Assembly (NCBI GenBank): GCA_964605235.1
Contig: CAZSBB010000031.1
Coordinates: 1-64,000, forward strand
Direction of reading: 5' to 3'
Length of the DNA: 64,000 nt
From: CAZSBB01 sp964605235
GTDB lineage: Bacteria > Planctomycetota > Phycisphaerae > Phycisphaerales > Phycisphaeraceae
How positions within the stretch are numbered: position 1 is the stretch's first letter; each line of letters begins with the position of its first letter. Under the pieces are notes generated by a model. The model was not told where the DNA came from, did not search any database, and saw nothing but the letters and a program-made list of their open reading frames with translations. The translations under genes and the position numbers were made by a program. Positions 7,040 through 17,688 of this stretch are shown here, piece by piece.

Positions 7040-8787
7040 GACGCTTCATCTCCGGAACAATGGGCGGGCCGCAGCCGGCGAATGGCCTGCAGCAACGTAT
7101 TGGAACGAATCGGGGTGGCATAAACCTGCACCGGCTGGGTGAACTGGCCGGCCAGGTCCTCGGGGTCGTCGCTGCGCCGCCCCAGCACCAGCAGCGGCAC
7201 GTCGGCGAACTGGCGGCGCAACTGCTGGAAATGCGGCAACGCCAGCGGCGAAAACCCCTGGGTCAGATCGAAGACCAGCACATCCGGGCGCAGCAGGTGC
7301 TGCACCGCGGCGTGGGGGTCGGCGTAAATCGTCACGTGGCCGCCGGCGCGCACCAACGCCTTGCGGTAAGGATTGAACGGCCCGGTGTCCGGCGCCAGAA
7401 ACAACACCGACACCCCCGTCAGCTCCGCGGGACGCGGATGCGTCGGCGGCGTCTTGGCGCCCGCCCGCCAGCGGCAGATGGTCTGCGCTTCCGCCAGCAC
7501 GCGTTCGATCACCACATGCTCGCGGGCGACCACCTCCACCAGATTGTGCGGCAGGGGCGTCAGCTCGTCATTGGGCAAACTGCCAAAACCCACCGACTTG
7601 GCGATGGTGTTGCAGGCGTGGAGCAGGGCGCTGAGCCTGGCGTCCTCCGCCTCCAGCTGCGCCCGCTGCGCCGCTTCCAGGTCATGCAGCACGCACGCCC
7701 GCGCCACCTGCGGATGCACCTGGTGCTGCAGCAGGTATTGCTCGCCCAGCTCGCGGTGGTCCATGCCGAAGAGCGCTTGTTCGCAGCGCTGTGTGGGCAG
7801 CACCAGATGCCGCGCCAGGTCGTACGCCTCGCGGGCTTCCTCCGACAGTTCGCTCAGCAGCAGGACCAGCCGGCCCACGTCATGCAGCAGGCCCGCGACC
7901 AGCGCGAGCTGCGGGTCCAGTTCCAGGCTCGGCGCCAACGCTTCGGCGAGCAGGCCCGTCGCCAGCGTGTGCCGCCACCAGTGGATGACCCACGGCCGCA
8001 GTTCCGCGTTGATGCGCCCGCCCGCGGCGTCATCCGCCAGGCGCTGGAGCTGCCCCGGCGGCAACTGGGCGAGCGCGTCGCACAGCCGGGGGGTTGTCGG
8101 CGCGGACTGCAGCACGCCGATGACCAGGCCCGGGTCCTGCAGCACCAGTCGGGCCAGGCTGGCGGGGGTGGGGTCCGGGGCAAAACGCAGTTCCGCGCGC
8201 AGGCTGCCAAACAGCAAGGGCAGTCGCACCGCCTGAACGAGCGCCAACGCTTCTTCGCGCGGATGGACGGCGGTGTTCGCCATGCGCTGCGCCAGTTGCT
8301 CGGGTTTGACCACGCGCTGTTCCACCGGCAGGTGGAAGTTGTCGGAAACGTCGCACTCGGCGGCCTGGGGCGCCAGCGCCTGACTGATCACCTGTTGCAG
8401 GGCGGCTCCGCTCAGTTGCTGCTTGCCCAGAAAACCATTGGCGCCCAGCGCCTGACACTGGTTCATCAGTTCATTGGAGCTGTGTTTGGTGAGCATCACC
8501 ACCGGCGTGTGCTTGTGCCGGGGATCGCGGCGCAGCAGCGCCAGCGTCTGCACGCCGTCGAGCACCGGCATCTGCACGTCCAGCAGGACCAGATCACAGG
8601 GGCAGCGCTCCAGCTCCGCTAGGCAGGCCCGGCCGTCGGCGGCGCTGAGCACCTCGTAGCCGACATGCCGCAGCACGAACTGCAAGGCGCTGTTCGTGGC
8701 GGCGTCGTCATCCACCACCAGGATGCGGCGGGTCGCCGCCAGGGGCGGTGCTGCCGAGTTGTCCGTGGTGCACGTCGTCAACAGCAT
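7036..8787 (-). CDS. Response regulator with REC, HDOD and degenerate receiver domains
   Basis: A 583-residue protein. Residues about 20-135 are a receiver domain (RRILVVDDDAATNSAL, phospho-acceptor Asp in LVLLDVQMPVLDG, Lys in GFLGKQ). Residues about 190-400 are an HDOD domain (LARLVLQDPGLVIGVLQSA, VAGLLHDVGRLVLLLSELSE, FGMDHRELGEQYLL). Residues about 465-580 look like a second receiver fold (VSVLFLAPDTGPFNPYRKAL, VLVFDLTQG, LLVLGRR) lacking the N-terminal acidic pair, so probably a pseudo-receiver. HDOD proteins commonly act in signalling and motility control without measurable phosphodiesterase activity. The start abuts the stop of the upstream REC gene, and the end overlaps the next start by 4 bases. 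Confidence 0.88.
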   Translation of the reverse strand: MLLTTCTTDNSAAPPLAATRRILVVDDDAATNSALQFVLRHVGYEVLSAADGRACLAELERCPCDLVLLDVQMPVLDGVQTLALLRRDPRHKHTPVVMLTKHSSNELMNQCQALGANGFLGKQQLSGAALQQVISQALAPQAAECDVSDNFHLPVEQRVVKPEQLAQRMANTAVHPREEALALVQAVRLPLLFGSLRAELRFAPDPTPASLARLVLQDPGLVIGVLQSAPTTPRLCDALAQLPPGQLQRLADDAAGGRINAELRPWVIHWWRHTLATGLLAEALAPSLELDPQLALVAGLLHDVGRLVLLLSELSEEAREAYDLARHLVLPTQRCEQALFGMDHRELGEQYLLQHQVHPQVARACVLHDLEAAQRAQLEAEDARLSALLHACNTIAKSVGFGSLPNDELTPLPHNLVEVVAREHVVIERVLAEAQTICRWRAGAKTPPTHPRPAELTGVSVLFLAPDTGPFNPYRKALVRAGGHVTIYADPHAAVQHLLRPDVLVFDLTQGFSPLALPHFQQLRRQFADVPLLVLGRRSDDPEDLAGQFTQPVQVYATPIRSNTLLQAIRRLRPAHCSGDEAS

Positions 8788-9231
8788 TCACTCCTGCCCG
8801 AACCCGGCGCCACTGGCGTTCGCCGTCACGGCGGCGCCCGGCCAGCGTCCCGTACGTTCCAGGACGCCGCGCACTTCCGCGAGCAATTGATCGGGATGAA
8901 ACGGCTTGCACACAATGCGATTGGCGCCCACCGTCCTGGCGGTCTCATGATCGGTATAGGACCCCCGCGCCGTGATGAACCAGATTTCCCCCTGATGTTG
9001 CGGGCCCCAGTGGTCGCGGATCATCCGACACGCGGTGTAGCCGTCCAACTGCGGCATCATCACATCCATCAGCACCAGGTCCGGCCGCAGATCGCAGGCC
9101 TTGCGCACCGCATCCTGCCCATGGCAGGCGGTGAGGGTGCGCACCTGGCCCAGCCGGCGCACCAGATATTCCAGCGTCAACAGGATGTGCGGCTGATCGT
9201 CGGCAATCAGCACCTGGCAAACTTCAGCCAT
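8788..9231 (-). CDS. Single-domain response regulator
   Basis: A 147-residue stand-alone receiver: VLIADDQPHILLTLEYLVRR (acidic pair), LVLMDVMMPQLDGYTA (phospho-Asp), ITARG and the conserved Lys in IVCKPFHPDQLL, then a short Ala/Gly-rich tail. With no output domain it probably acts by protein-protein interaction, like CheY. The start is the ATG at 9231 because GAGG lies just upstream and the longer reading has no family match. It is the first gene of the leftward signalling operon; the divergent HDOD gene begins about 310 bases away. Confidence 0.9.
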   Translation of the reverse strand: MAEVCQVLIADDQPHILLTLEYLVRRLGQVRTLTACHGQDAVRKACDLRPDLVLMDVMMPQLDGYTACRMIRDHWGPQHQGEIWFITARGSYTDHETARTVGANRIVCKPFHPDQLLAEVRGVLERTGRWPGAAVTANASGAGFGQE

Positions 9232-9542
9232 GGTAAACCTCGCAATACTGGAGCACTTCGTTCTGACATCGTCCGACCATTGACGCCACTTGAAGCCGTT
9301 CGGGATTGACAGTGCAATTAACCTGCTGACCCCACGCTTATTCACCTTCTGCGGCAGGGCTCGGGGGCGGACCTAAAGCAGTGCAAAATGATTGTCGATC
9401 AAAGCCTGCGGGGTTCGTCTGCTGAATGGTCGAGCGATGTCCGATAAACCCACCGATTTCGCAGCGTCGCCTGGCTGCCGCACGCTGCCGCGGCGGCGCG
9501 GTTCGCGGCATGGCGCGGGCTTCGGCGTCCGGAGGCGTGCTG

Positions 9543-10535
9543 ATGCGCAATCCTGAACAACCCCAACTCGATGCCCCATGGACCGCCCTCCAGTTGCGGA
9601 CCAACCTTTCGCGCGTGCTCAACCCGGCCGTGGGGGCGCGCCTGCTGGGCGCGCTGACCGCCCCCGGCACCGACTTTGCCGTCATCGCCGACATTCTGCA
9701 GGGCGATCCCTACATCGCCACCAAAGTGGTCGGGCTCGCCAACCACGCCCGGCGCGGGCAGGGCGCGCCCATCCGCACGCTGGACCGCGCCGTGCAGGTG
9801 CTGGGCCTGCGCCAGGTGCGCACGCTCGTGCTGGGCGTGATGCTCGCCGGGCCCTTGCTCAGCGCCGACGGCCACGTGCCGCGCCGCCGCGACCTGTGGC
9901 GCTGGGTGCTGGCGTGCGGCGTCGCCAATGACTTCCTGGCGACCCATGCCTGGCACGAACTCGAAGCCTCCCCCGAGCAGCCCAGCGCGCATCTCGTCAC
10001 CGGGCTGATGCTGGGCTTGGGTTCGCTCATTCTCTACGCCGGCCTTGGCACCGCCTACGGCGAAGTGCTCGGCACCCGCTTGCGCCCGATGACCCTCACC
10101 AGCCGCGAACGCACCCAGCTGGGCGTCACCCGGCACGACGTCACCTGCTGGGCGCTGCAGGCGATGCAGTGTCCCGAAGACATGCAACAAATGCCGCGCG
10201 TGCTCAGCGCCGGACAACCCCGGGAGCAGTACCTGCGCGGCCGGGCGATTGAGATTCTCGCCGCCCGCATCGCCAGTTTTGAAGTCAATGACGCCCGCGC
10301 CTGGCTGGCGGATGGTTTGCCGCGCCTGGGTCTGGACCCGGTGTTCGTGGACGACCAGATGCTGGAGATGCGCAGCCGGCTGCGCGAACTGGCGGGCGTG
10401 TTCCAGGTGGATCTGGGCGAATGGCAACTCCGCCGCGCCACCCGGCAGGAAATCATGGTCGAAGCCGCGCAGGCGTTGCAGGACCTGTTGATTGACCGCT
10501 TGACCCTGCGCGAGTCGCTGGGTCTGGAGGGTTGA
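9543..10535 (+). CDS. HDOD domain protein (first of two)
   Basis: A 330-residue HDOD protein: LRTNLSRVLNPAVGARLLGA, VIADILQGDPYIATKVVGLA and TLDRAVQVLGLRQVRTLVLG are the helix-rich core and the conserved VLGL segment. The usual HD pair is replaced by GLMLGLGSLILYAGLG, so metal-dependent phosphodiesterase chemistry is unlikely. A perfect GGAGG (9531-9535) seven bases before the ATG at 9543 fixes the start over longer alternatives. It heads the rightward operon with a second HDOD gene (5-base gap) and a hybrid kinase. Confidence 0.85.
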   Translation: MRNPEQPQLDAPWTALQLRTNLSRVLNPAVGARLLGALTAPGTDFAVIADILQGDPYIATKVVGLANHARRGQGAPIRTLDRAVQVLGLRQVRTLVLGVMLAGPLLSADGHVPRRRDLWRWVLACGVANDFLATHAWHELEASPEQPSAHLVTGLMLGLGSLILYAGLGTAYGEVLGTRLRPMTLTSRERTQLGVTRHDVTCWALQAMQCPEDMQQMPRVLSAGQPREQYLRGRAIEILAARIASFEVNDARAWLADGLPRLGLDPVFVDDQMLEMRSRLRELAGVFQVDLGEWQLRRATRQEIMVEAAQALQDLLIDRLTLRESLGLEG

Positions 10536-10540
10536 ACTCG

Positions 10541-11441
10541 ATGACCTTCGCATCGACCGACAACCTGGCAGCGCTGTCGCCCGCCGGCGGCCCGGTGCCG
10601 CTGGAGCGCGTGCTGCGCCGCATCCGCGAGGTTTCCACCTTGCCGCAGATCGCCCTGCGCACCGTGGAAATCTGCAACGATCCTGCCGCCGGGGCGGCGG
10701 ATCTGCGCCGCCTGCTCGAGTCCGATCCGGCGCTGAGCAGTCGCGTGCTCAAGTGCGTCAATGCGGCATCCAACGGCCTGGTGCGGCGCATCGCCTGTCT
10801 GCAGGAAGCCATCGCCTATCTCGGCTTCGGGCAGATTCGCAATCTCGCCATCAGCGCCTCGGTCAGCGACATCTTCCGCCAGCGCAGCGTCATCGGTTCC
10901 TACCAGCGTCAGCAACTCTGGGAACACATGGTCAGCGTGGCGGTGGGCGCGCGGCTGCTGGCGACCCGCGTGGGCCTGACCAATTTCGAAGACGCCTTCC
11001 TGGCGGGATTGCTGCACGACCTGGGCGTGATCCTGGAAGACCAGTACGTCCACCAGGGGTTCGAGCAGGTCATTGCCGCGCTCGCCCCGGAGCAACAGCT
11101 CTGCCATCTCGAACAGAGACTGCTCGGCTTCGATCACGCCACGCTGGGTTCCCGGGTGGCGGGGCATTGGAACTTCCCCAAGGGCATCACCAGCATCATT
11201 CGCTTTCACCATATGCCGCAGAATTACCGCGGCGACCAGGAGCAGTTGCTCGCCTGCGTGGCGCTGGCGAACTACCTGTGCTCGGCGCGCGGGCCGGCGT
11301 CGGTCGGCGTGCATCTGGTGACCTGTCATCCCTGGGTCATTGACACGCTCAAGCTGACGCGCAATGACCTGAAAGTGCTCATCGAAGATCTGCAGGCGGA
11401 ACTGCGCAATCAGCGCACCCTGCTGGGAGTATTGACCGGCC

Positions 11442-11452
<11 letters not shown>
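10541..11452 (+). CDS. HDOD domain protein (second of two)
   Basis: A 303-residue HDOD protein: VSTLPQIALRTVEICNDPAA, RRLLESDPALSSRVLKCVNA, LQEAIAYLGFGQIRNLAIS, AGLLHDLGVILEDQYV (HD present) and GFDHATLGSRVAGHWNFP followed by IIRFHHMP. This is a canonical HDOD layout, unlike its upstream neighbour, so the pair may combine a regular and a divergent copy. GGAGG ten bases before the ATG at 10541 overlaps the end of the previous gene, and its 3' end overlaps the hybrid kinase start by 11 bases. Strong translational coupling of the three genes is likely. Confidence 0.9.
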
Positions 11453-13559
<2,107 letters not shown>

Positions 13560-13728
13560 ATGGTCTGGTTCATCGCTCATGGCCGCACCCGGTTCAGCGC
13601 GCTGAAGCGGGTGCGGTGTTGTGCGCCTGGGGCGTGGCGGATCGGTGAAATCACCGGCGGCTTCTTGACGGTTTCGTCCGGCGTCGATACCGTCCAAGTA
13701 TTGGATCATGCAATGGTTGCTCGCTGCC

Positions 13729-13789
13729 GGAGCTTCCCCCCGCAGCTTCCCCCGGAGATTCCCCCCGGAGCTTCCCCCGGAGATTCCCC
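13729..13789 (+). repeat. Tandem GGAG(C/A)TTCCCCC repeat ending in a ribosome-binding site
   Basis: Five 12-13-base units (GGAGCTTCCCCC, CGCAGCTTCCCCC, GGAGATTCCCCCC, GGAGCTTCCCCC, GGAGATTCCCC) run directly into the ATG at 13790. The GGAG of the last unit (13779-13782) sits seven bases before the start codon and is the only visible Shine-Dalgarno sequence. Similar C/G blocks occur at 40631-40700 and 63936-64000. Confidence 0.75.
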
Positions 13790-15301
13790 ATGACATCTTT
13801 GCCACGCCTGTTGACTGTGTTGCTGCTGTCGCTCTGGAGCAGCGTCCCGCTGCTGGCGCAGGACGCCGGGTTCGCCGGCGTGATCACCGTCAATGATGTG
13901 GAAGTGCGCTCGGGCGGGGGGGTGAGCTATTACATTGTCGGGCGCCTGCCGGTGGACACGCCGGTGGAAGTCCGCGAGCAGATTTTCGAGTGGTACGCCA
14001 TCACCCCGCCGCCCGGCGTCTTCAGTTATGTATCCAAGGCGTACATTGATGCCAAGGGCGACGGCAACAAACAGGGGATCGCCAACAGTGACCGCGTGAA
14101 GGTCTTTGCCGCCAGCCTCGCCGGGCCCGGTGAAAGTTTTCGTCGGCAGTTGACGCTGTTCAAAGGCGACACGGTGACGATCGTGGGCGAAGAGGGCGGG
14201 TTCTACAAGATTCTGCCGCCCAAAGGCACACTGGTGTACGTGCCGGTGTCGGCGGTTCGCAAAGGCGTACCGGCGGTGAAGCCCGCGACCTCCACCGCGG
14301 CCGTCGCCAGGTCGGTGGAAGAGGTTCTGGCGAGCACGCCCGCGCCAGCAGCGAAGCCTGTGCCCGCGCCGGCGCCAGTTCCTGCGAGCAACCCGGCGCC
14401 CCAGGTTGCCGCGACTTCGCCTCAAGTGGACGTGAAGCCGCTGACCGCCGCCGATCTGCCGCCGTTGCCGTCGTCGGCGCCGGCAGCGACTCCCGCTCCC
14501 GCATCGACGGCGACTCCCACTCCCGCGCCGGCGTCTGACCCCGTCACCTTGCCGATGGTTGCCCAGGCTCCTGCGCCGGCGCCCGTCGTCGCTCCTGCCG
14601 CGCCAGTGGTGACTCCGCCGACGCCCGCGCCAGCCGCATCGGCAGCGGTGGTCGACGCCGCGCCCGAGCCTGCTCCCGCCGCTCTCCCTGCCCCCACTCC
14701 TGCGGCAGCGGCAGCCGCCACGGGCACGGACATCCAACTGCCCGAGCCATTGCCAGCCGCGACCACCGACCTGCTGCGGGCGGTGGAGCAGCGTTTTGCC
14801 GCCGCGCAGGATTTGCCCTTGCCCCAGCGTCCGCTCAAGGAACTGCTGCAGGCGTATGAACTGGTCAAACGCGCGCCGGACCTGCCGCTGGCGGATCAGC
14901 GTCTGGTTTATGCCCGCATGGTGCAGCTCAAGCGTGATGCCGACCTGCAGGCGACCTTGGCGCGGATCAGCGATGTGCAGCAGAGTGTGGCGGCGGAAAT
15001 CGCGGCCGAGCCGGCGCCCGCGCCGCAGCCGGCGGCGCCGACGTACAACGCCATGGGCGTGCTGACCGCCAGCGTGGTGTACAACGGGCGGTCGCTCCCG
15101 CAGTTGTATCGGCTGGTCAATCCCGCCAACCAGCGCACGGTGGTGTATGTGCATCCGACCCAGGCCGTCTTGCCCGCCGCCCATCTGGGCCGCACGGTGG
15201 GACTGCTCGGTGAAATCCGCTACGACGCCGGCCTGCGGCTGCAGGTGCTCGACCCCACCCAGGTGGATGTGCTCGAGTCGCCGGCGCCGGCCGCCAACTG
15301 A
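13790..15301 (+). CDS. Secreted SH3-domain protein with long Pro/Ala linker
   Basis: A 503-residue exported protein. A signal peptide (LLTVLLLSLWSSVPLLAQ) is followed by two bacterial SH3-like segments: about residues 25-80 (GVITVNDVEVRSGGGVSYYI ... WYAITPPPGVFSYVSK) and 100-160 (VKVFAASLAG ... FYKILPPKGTLVYVPVSAV). Residues about 165-315 are a Pro/Ala/Thr linker, then a helical stretch (about 320-410). A C-terminal beta domain (YNAMGVLTASVVYNGRSLPQ ... LQVLDPTQVDVLE) follows. SH3b domains often bind cell-wall material; here an envelope-anchored or scaffolding role is inferred only. It precedes a lipoprotein gene on the same strand. Confidence 0.75.
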   Translation: MTSLPRLLTVLLLSLWSSVPLLAQDAGFAGVITVNDVEVRSGGGVSYYIVGRLPVDTPVEVREQIFEWYAITPPPGVFSYVSKAYIDAKGDGNKQGIANSDRVKVFAASLAGPGESFRRQLTLFKGDTVTIVGEEGGFYKILPPKGTLVYVPVSAVRKGVPAVKPATSTAAVARSVEEVLASTPAPAAKPVPAPAPVPASNPAPQVAATSPQVDVKPLTAADLPPLPSSAPAATPAPASTATPTPAPASDPVTLPMVAQAPAPAPVVAPAAPVVTPPTPAPAASAAVVDAAPEPAPAALPAPTPAAAAAATGTDIQLPEPLPAATTDLLRAVEQRFAAAQDLPLPQRPLKELLQAYELVKRAPDLPLADQRLVYARMVQLKRDADLQATLARISDVQQSVAAEIAAEPAPAPQPAAPTYNAMGVLTASVVYNGRSLPQLYRLVNPANQRTVVYVHPTQAVLPAAHLGRTVGLLGEIRYDAGLRLQVLDPTQVDVLESPAPAAN

Positions 15302-15405
15302 CCCCGAGCGCAACCCGCAATGGGCCTGGCAGGGTGCATGAGAATGGTGGTTGACCGGCTTGCCGTGGGCGGCGATGCTATGACCATCCAGCAGGAGGGC
15401 GCTGC

Positions 15406-16245
15406 ATGAAGTGCGGGTGGTGGCGAAACATGGGCATGAGCTTGCTGCTGTTGTGCAGCCTGACGGGCGGCTGCGCCACCCCACCGGCGGACACCGGATC
15501 GTCGGCGGCGTCAAAATCTCCGGCGCCGGCGAAAAAGTCCGGCTTCGACTGGTCGCGTCTGAATCCATTCGCCTGGGATTACGCCCAAGCCGGCCGGGGT
15601 TTTCAGGAAAAGTACCACTTCAAGGTCGGCGACACCTGGATCATCAAGCCCCCGCTGGAGCCGCGCCCCGTGCGGCTGCTCTTCGCCCGCAGCCAGGAGG
15701 GTCAGCCGGTGCTGCCCCTGCCGGTGTCTGAGCTGGCGGACCCGATGTTGCCGGCGCCAGTCCCCGCCGCGCCGCTCGCCGATGCCGCGGCGCCAGCCGA
15801 GAGCACGCCGCCGGCCGATGCAACTGTTCCCGCCGCGCCCGCGGAGCCGACGTCGAACGCGACATCAAGCCCCGTGCCGCCGGTCCTGCAGGTGCAGGTC
15901 ATGGAGCTTGATCTGGTGACGGGCAACGCGTCGCTGCGCGATGTGGATGGCCGGGTGTATCCCTTCCAGACCGATCCGCAGCGGCTCGAACGCCTGCGTA
16001 CGCTGACGCGCGGCCCCGAGTGGGTCATGGGTGACGTCAAGCCCCAGCGGGACGCCGAGGCGGTGACCTACTACACGCTGCTGGCGATCGAAGCCGACGA
16101 AGTCACGCGCTACCAGGTGGAGCTCGCCGTGCCGGGACGCAATCGCAAACCGCTGCCGGCGCTTTATGCGGAGTTGCTGGAGATGTTCGTTCGCGCCCAT
16201 CGGGTGGCGCATCCGCTGAGCGAAACCATCAACCTGCTCCAGTAG
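15406..16245 (+). CDS. Lipoprotein of unknown function
   Basis: A 279-residue protein with an N-terminal signal ending in the lipobox LTGGC, so probably lipid-anchored. The middle is Ala/Pro-rich (about residues 110-160), and the C-terminal ~110 residues form a domain with LQVQVMELDLVTGNASLRDV and VTYYTLLAIEADEVTRYQVE that I do not recognise. An AGGAG-type site precedes the ATG at 15406. It lies about 100 bases downstream of the SH3 gene and has the same Pro/Ala composition, so the two may act together in the envelope. Confidence 0.7.
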   Translation: MKCGWWRNMGMSLLLLCSLTGGCATPPADTGSSAASKSPAPAKKSGFDWSRLNPFAWDYAQAGRGFQEKYHFKVGDTWIIKPPLEPRPVRLLFARSQEGQPVLPLPVSELADPMLPAPVPAAPLADAAAPAESTPPADATVPAAPAEPTSNATSSPVPPVLQVQVMELDLVTGNASLRDVDGRVYPFQTDPQRLERLRTLTRGPEWVMGDVKPQRDAEAVTYYTLLAIEADEVTRYQVELAVPGRNRKPLPALYAELLEMFVRAHRVAHPLSETINLLQ

Positions 16246-16487
16246 CGGGTCTGGCGGTCACTTGAACCCAGGCCGGCAATTACTCGACTTTCGCGGGTCC
16301 GCGTCCGGTTATTGTCGTTGCCCTCCGATTCGTCCGAGAACGCTTGCCCAGCCGGCGCAATCGGCAAGGTCGCGGCGCGCCGGTGGAAAGCCGCGCTGCG
16401 CAGGTGAACTGGCCCGGTGTTGTTTCCGATGGAAGGCATAGACGCATCGCCAAGACTGGTGCGTTTTCCCGCCACGGAGCAATAACC

Positions 16488-17000
16488 ATGTTCGACGCCG
16501 CCCAACGTGATCCGGCCCTGCGCATCGGGGAAATCCTCATCGAACGCGGCGTGCTGAGCGAACAGCAGGTCCGCGAAATCCTCGATGCCCAGCAGAAGCG
16601 CGGCATCCCGTTCGGCGTGCTGGCGGAGAAGATGTTTGACGTCACCATCGAAAGCGTCGAAGACGCCTGGATCGAGCAATACCATCGCTTCACCGGCACC
16701 CTGGACCTGGCGGACCAGCGCATCGACGACCGGGCCCTGCAACTGATCAGCCGACGCCAGGCGTGGCAGTTCGAAATGCTCCCCCTGCGCTTCGAACCCA
16801 CCGGCGAACTGCTCATGGCGGCGAGCAAATCCCGCCTGGCGCGGGCGGTCACCTTCGTCGCCCGCCGGCTCGAACCGGTGGTCTACTTCCGCGTCGCCGA
16901 GCGCGAACAACTCCGCGACTTCCTCCGCATCCACTACCCGATGCCCGAAGTGTCCGAGGAAATCATCCGCCAGGCCCTGGGCTACTCGCTGGCGGGCTAA
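16488..17000 (+). CDS. Stand-alone GspE/MshE N-terminal domain protein
   Basis: A 170-residue protein starting LRIGEILIERGVLSEQQVRE, followed by AQQKRGIPFGVLAEKMFDV. This is the signature of the MshEN/T2SSE N-terminal domain (residues about 10-130) that precedes the ATPase of type II secretion and type IV pilus motors, and which in MshE binds c-di-GMP. Here there is no Walker ATPase; the protein ends after the domain. It could be a free adaptor or c-di-GMP sensor. The start ATG at 16488 is supported by an upstream GGAG. The region 16246-16487 before it holds no gene. Confidence 0.8.
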   Translation: MFDAAQRDPALRIGEILIERGVLSEQQVREILDAQQKRGIPFGVLAEKMFDVTIESVEDAWIEQYHRFTGTLDLADQRIDDRALQLISRRQAWQFEMLPLRFEPTGELLMAASKSRLARAVTFVARRLEPVVYFRVAEREQLRDFLRIHYPMPEVSEEIIRQALGYSLAG

Positions 17001-17072
17001 CCCCCCCGGAAGTTTCTCCCGGAAATCCAACTTCGCTGGTAGATGTCCCATGCCTGATTGGGCGCGGTGCTC

Positions 17073-17188
17073 AACGAGCCGGAAGCGTCAGCGACGGGCT
17101 ACGCCTGCGGCCGCCGAGCGCTGCAGGTGAATCACGGATCGCCTGGGCGACCGAGCGCCCCGCCCGTCGCTCACGCTTCCGGCTCGTT
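17073..17188. repeat. Large inverted repeat (REP-like), 26-bp arms
   Basis: Left arm 17073-17098 (AACGAGCCGGAAGCGTCAGC...) and right arm 17163-17188 are complementary at 25 of 26 positions. The ~64-base interior holds smaller hairpins such as TCGCC-TG-GGCGA. It lies between convergent genes (GspE-N and ruvX). Palindromes of this GCCGGAAGCGT type are common in planctomycete intergenic regions, from my general knowledge. Confidence 0.8.
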
Positions 17189-17201
17189 GCCGAGGGGATG
17201 T

Positions 17202-17651
17202 TTACTGTCCATCCTCAGCGCCCGGCTCCAGCGGCTCGGCGTGCGTGGACCCATCAAGCAAATCCTGCAGCATCACTGCCGCGGCAAGGGCGTCGCGCCG
17301 GGATTTCTTCTGGCCATGCGTCAGCCCGGTGCGCGCCATCTGCTCATCAGCGCGGGCGCTGGTGAGGCGTTCATCCACCAGCAGCACCGGCAAATGAAAA
17401 TGGGCGTGCAGTTGGGCGCCGCGCTGCCGGGCGGCGACGGCGGCGGGGCCTTCGGTGCCATCCATGTTGCGCGGCAACCCCAGCACCAACGCATCCGGCT
17501 CATGCTCGGCGATCACTTTCGCCAGGGCAGTCAACCACGCGGCGGGGGTGCTGGCGATGATCTGTTCCACCGGCGACGCCAGGCGCAGCCCATCGCTGCC
17601 GACCGCCAGGCCGGTGCGTTTGGCGCCCCAGTCGATCGCCAGATAGCGCAT
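17202..17651 (-). CDS. ruvX: Putative pre-16S rRNA nuclease / Holliday junction resolvase (YqgF)
   Basis: A 149-residue YqgF-family RNase H-fold nuclease. MRYLAIDWGAKRTGLAVGSD holds the first catalytic Asp, LVLGLPRNMDGTEGPAA is the family loop, LLVDERLTSARADE supplies the Glu and KKSRRDALAAAVMLQ the last Asp. In E. coli YqgF processes the 5' end of pre-16S rRNA. The start is the ATG at 17651, where the fold begins. It lies 37 bases downstream of manC on the same strand and is probably co-transcribed. Confidence 0.95.
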   Translation of the reverse strand: MRYLAIDWGAKRTGLAVGSDGLRLASPVEQIIASTPAAWLTALAKVIAEHEPDALVLGLPRNMDGTEGPAAVAARQRGAQLHAHFHLPVLLVDERLTSARADEQMARTGLTHGQKKSRRDALAAAVMLQDLLDGSTHAEPLEPGAEDGQ

Positions 17652-17688
17652 GACGCCAGGCCTCCGCGGGAATGCTCTGTCAGCCATG

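Noticed and set aside
9426..9542. Longer N-terminal extension of the first HDOD protein
   Set aside because: The extension is Arg/Ala-rich without family similarity, while the ATG at 9543 has a perfect GGAGG at ideal spacing.
16350..16440. Cyclic-di-GMP-I (GEMM) riboswitch before the GspE-N gene
   Set aside because: A CGCAATCGGCAAGG string recalls the GEMM start, but the conserved ACGCAAAGCC segment and the P2 stem with GNRA loop could not be found, so I did not annotate it.
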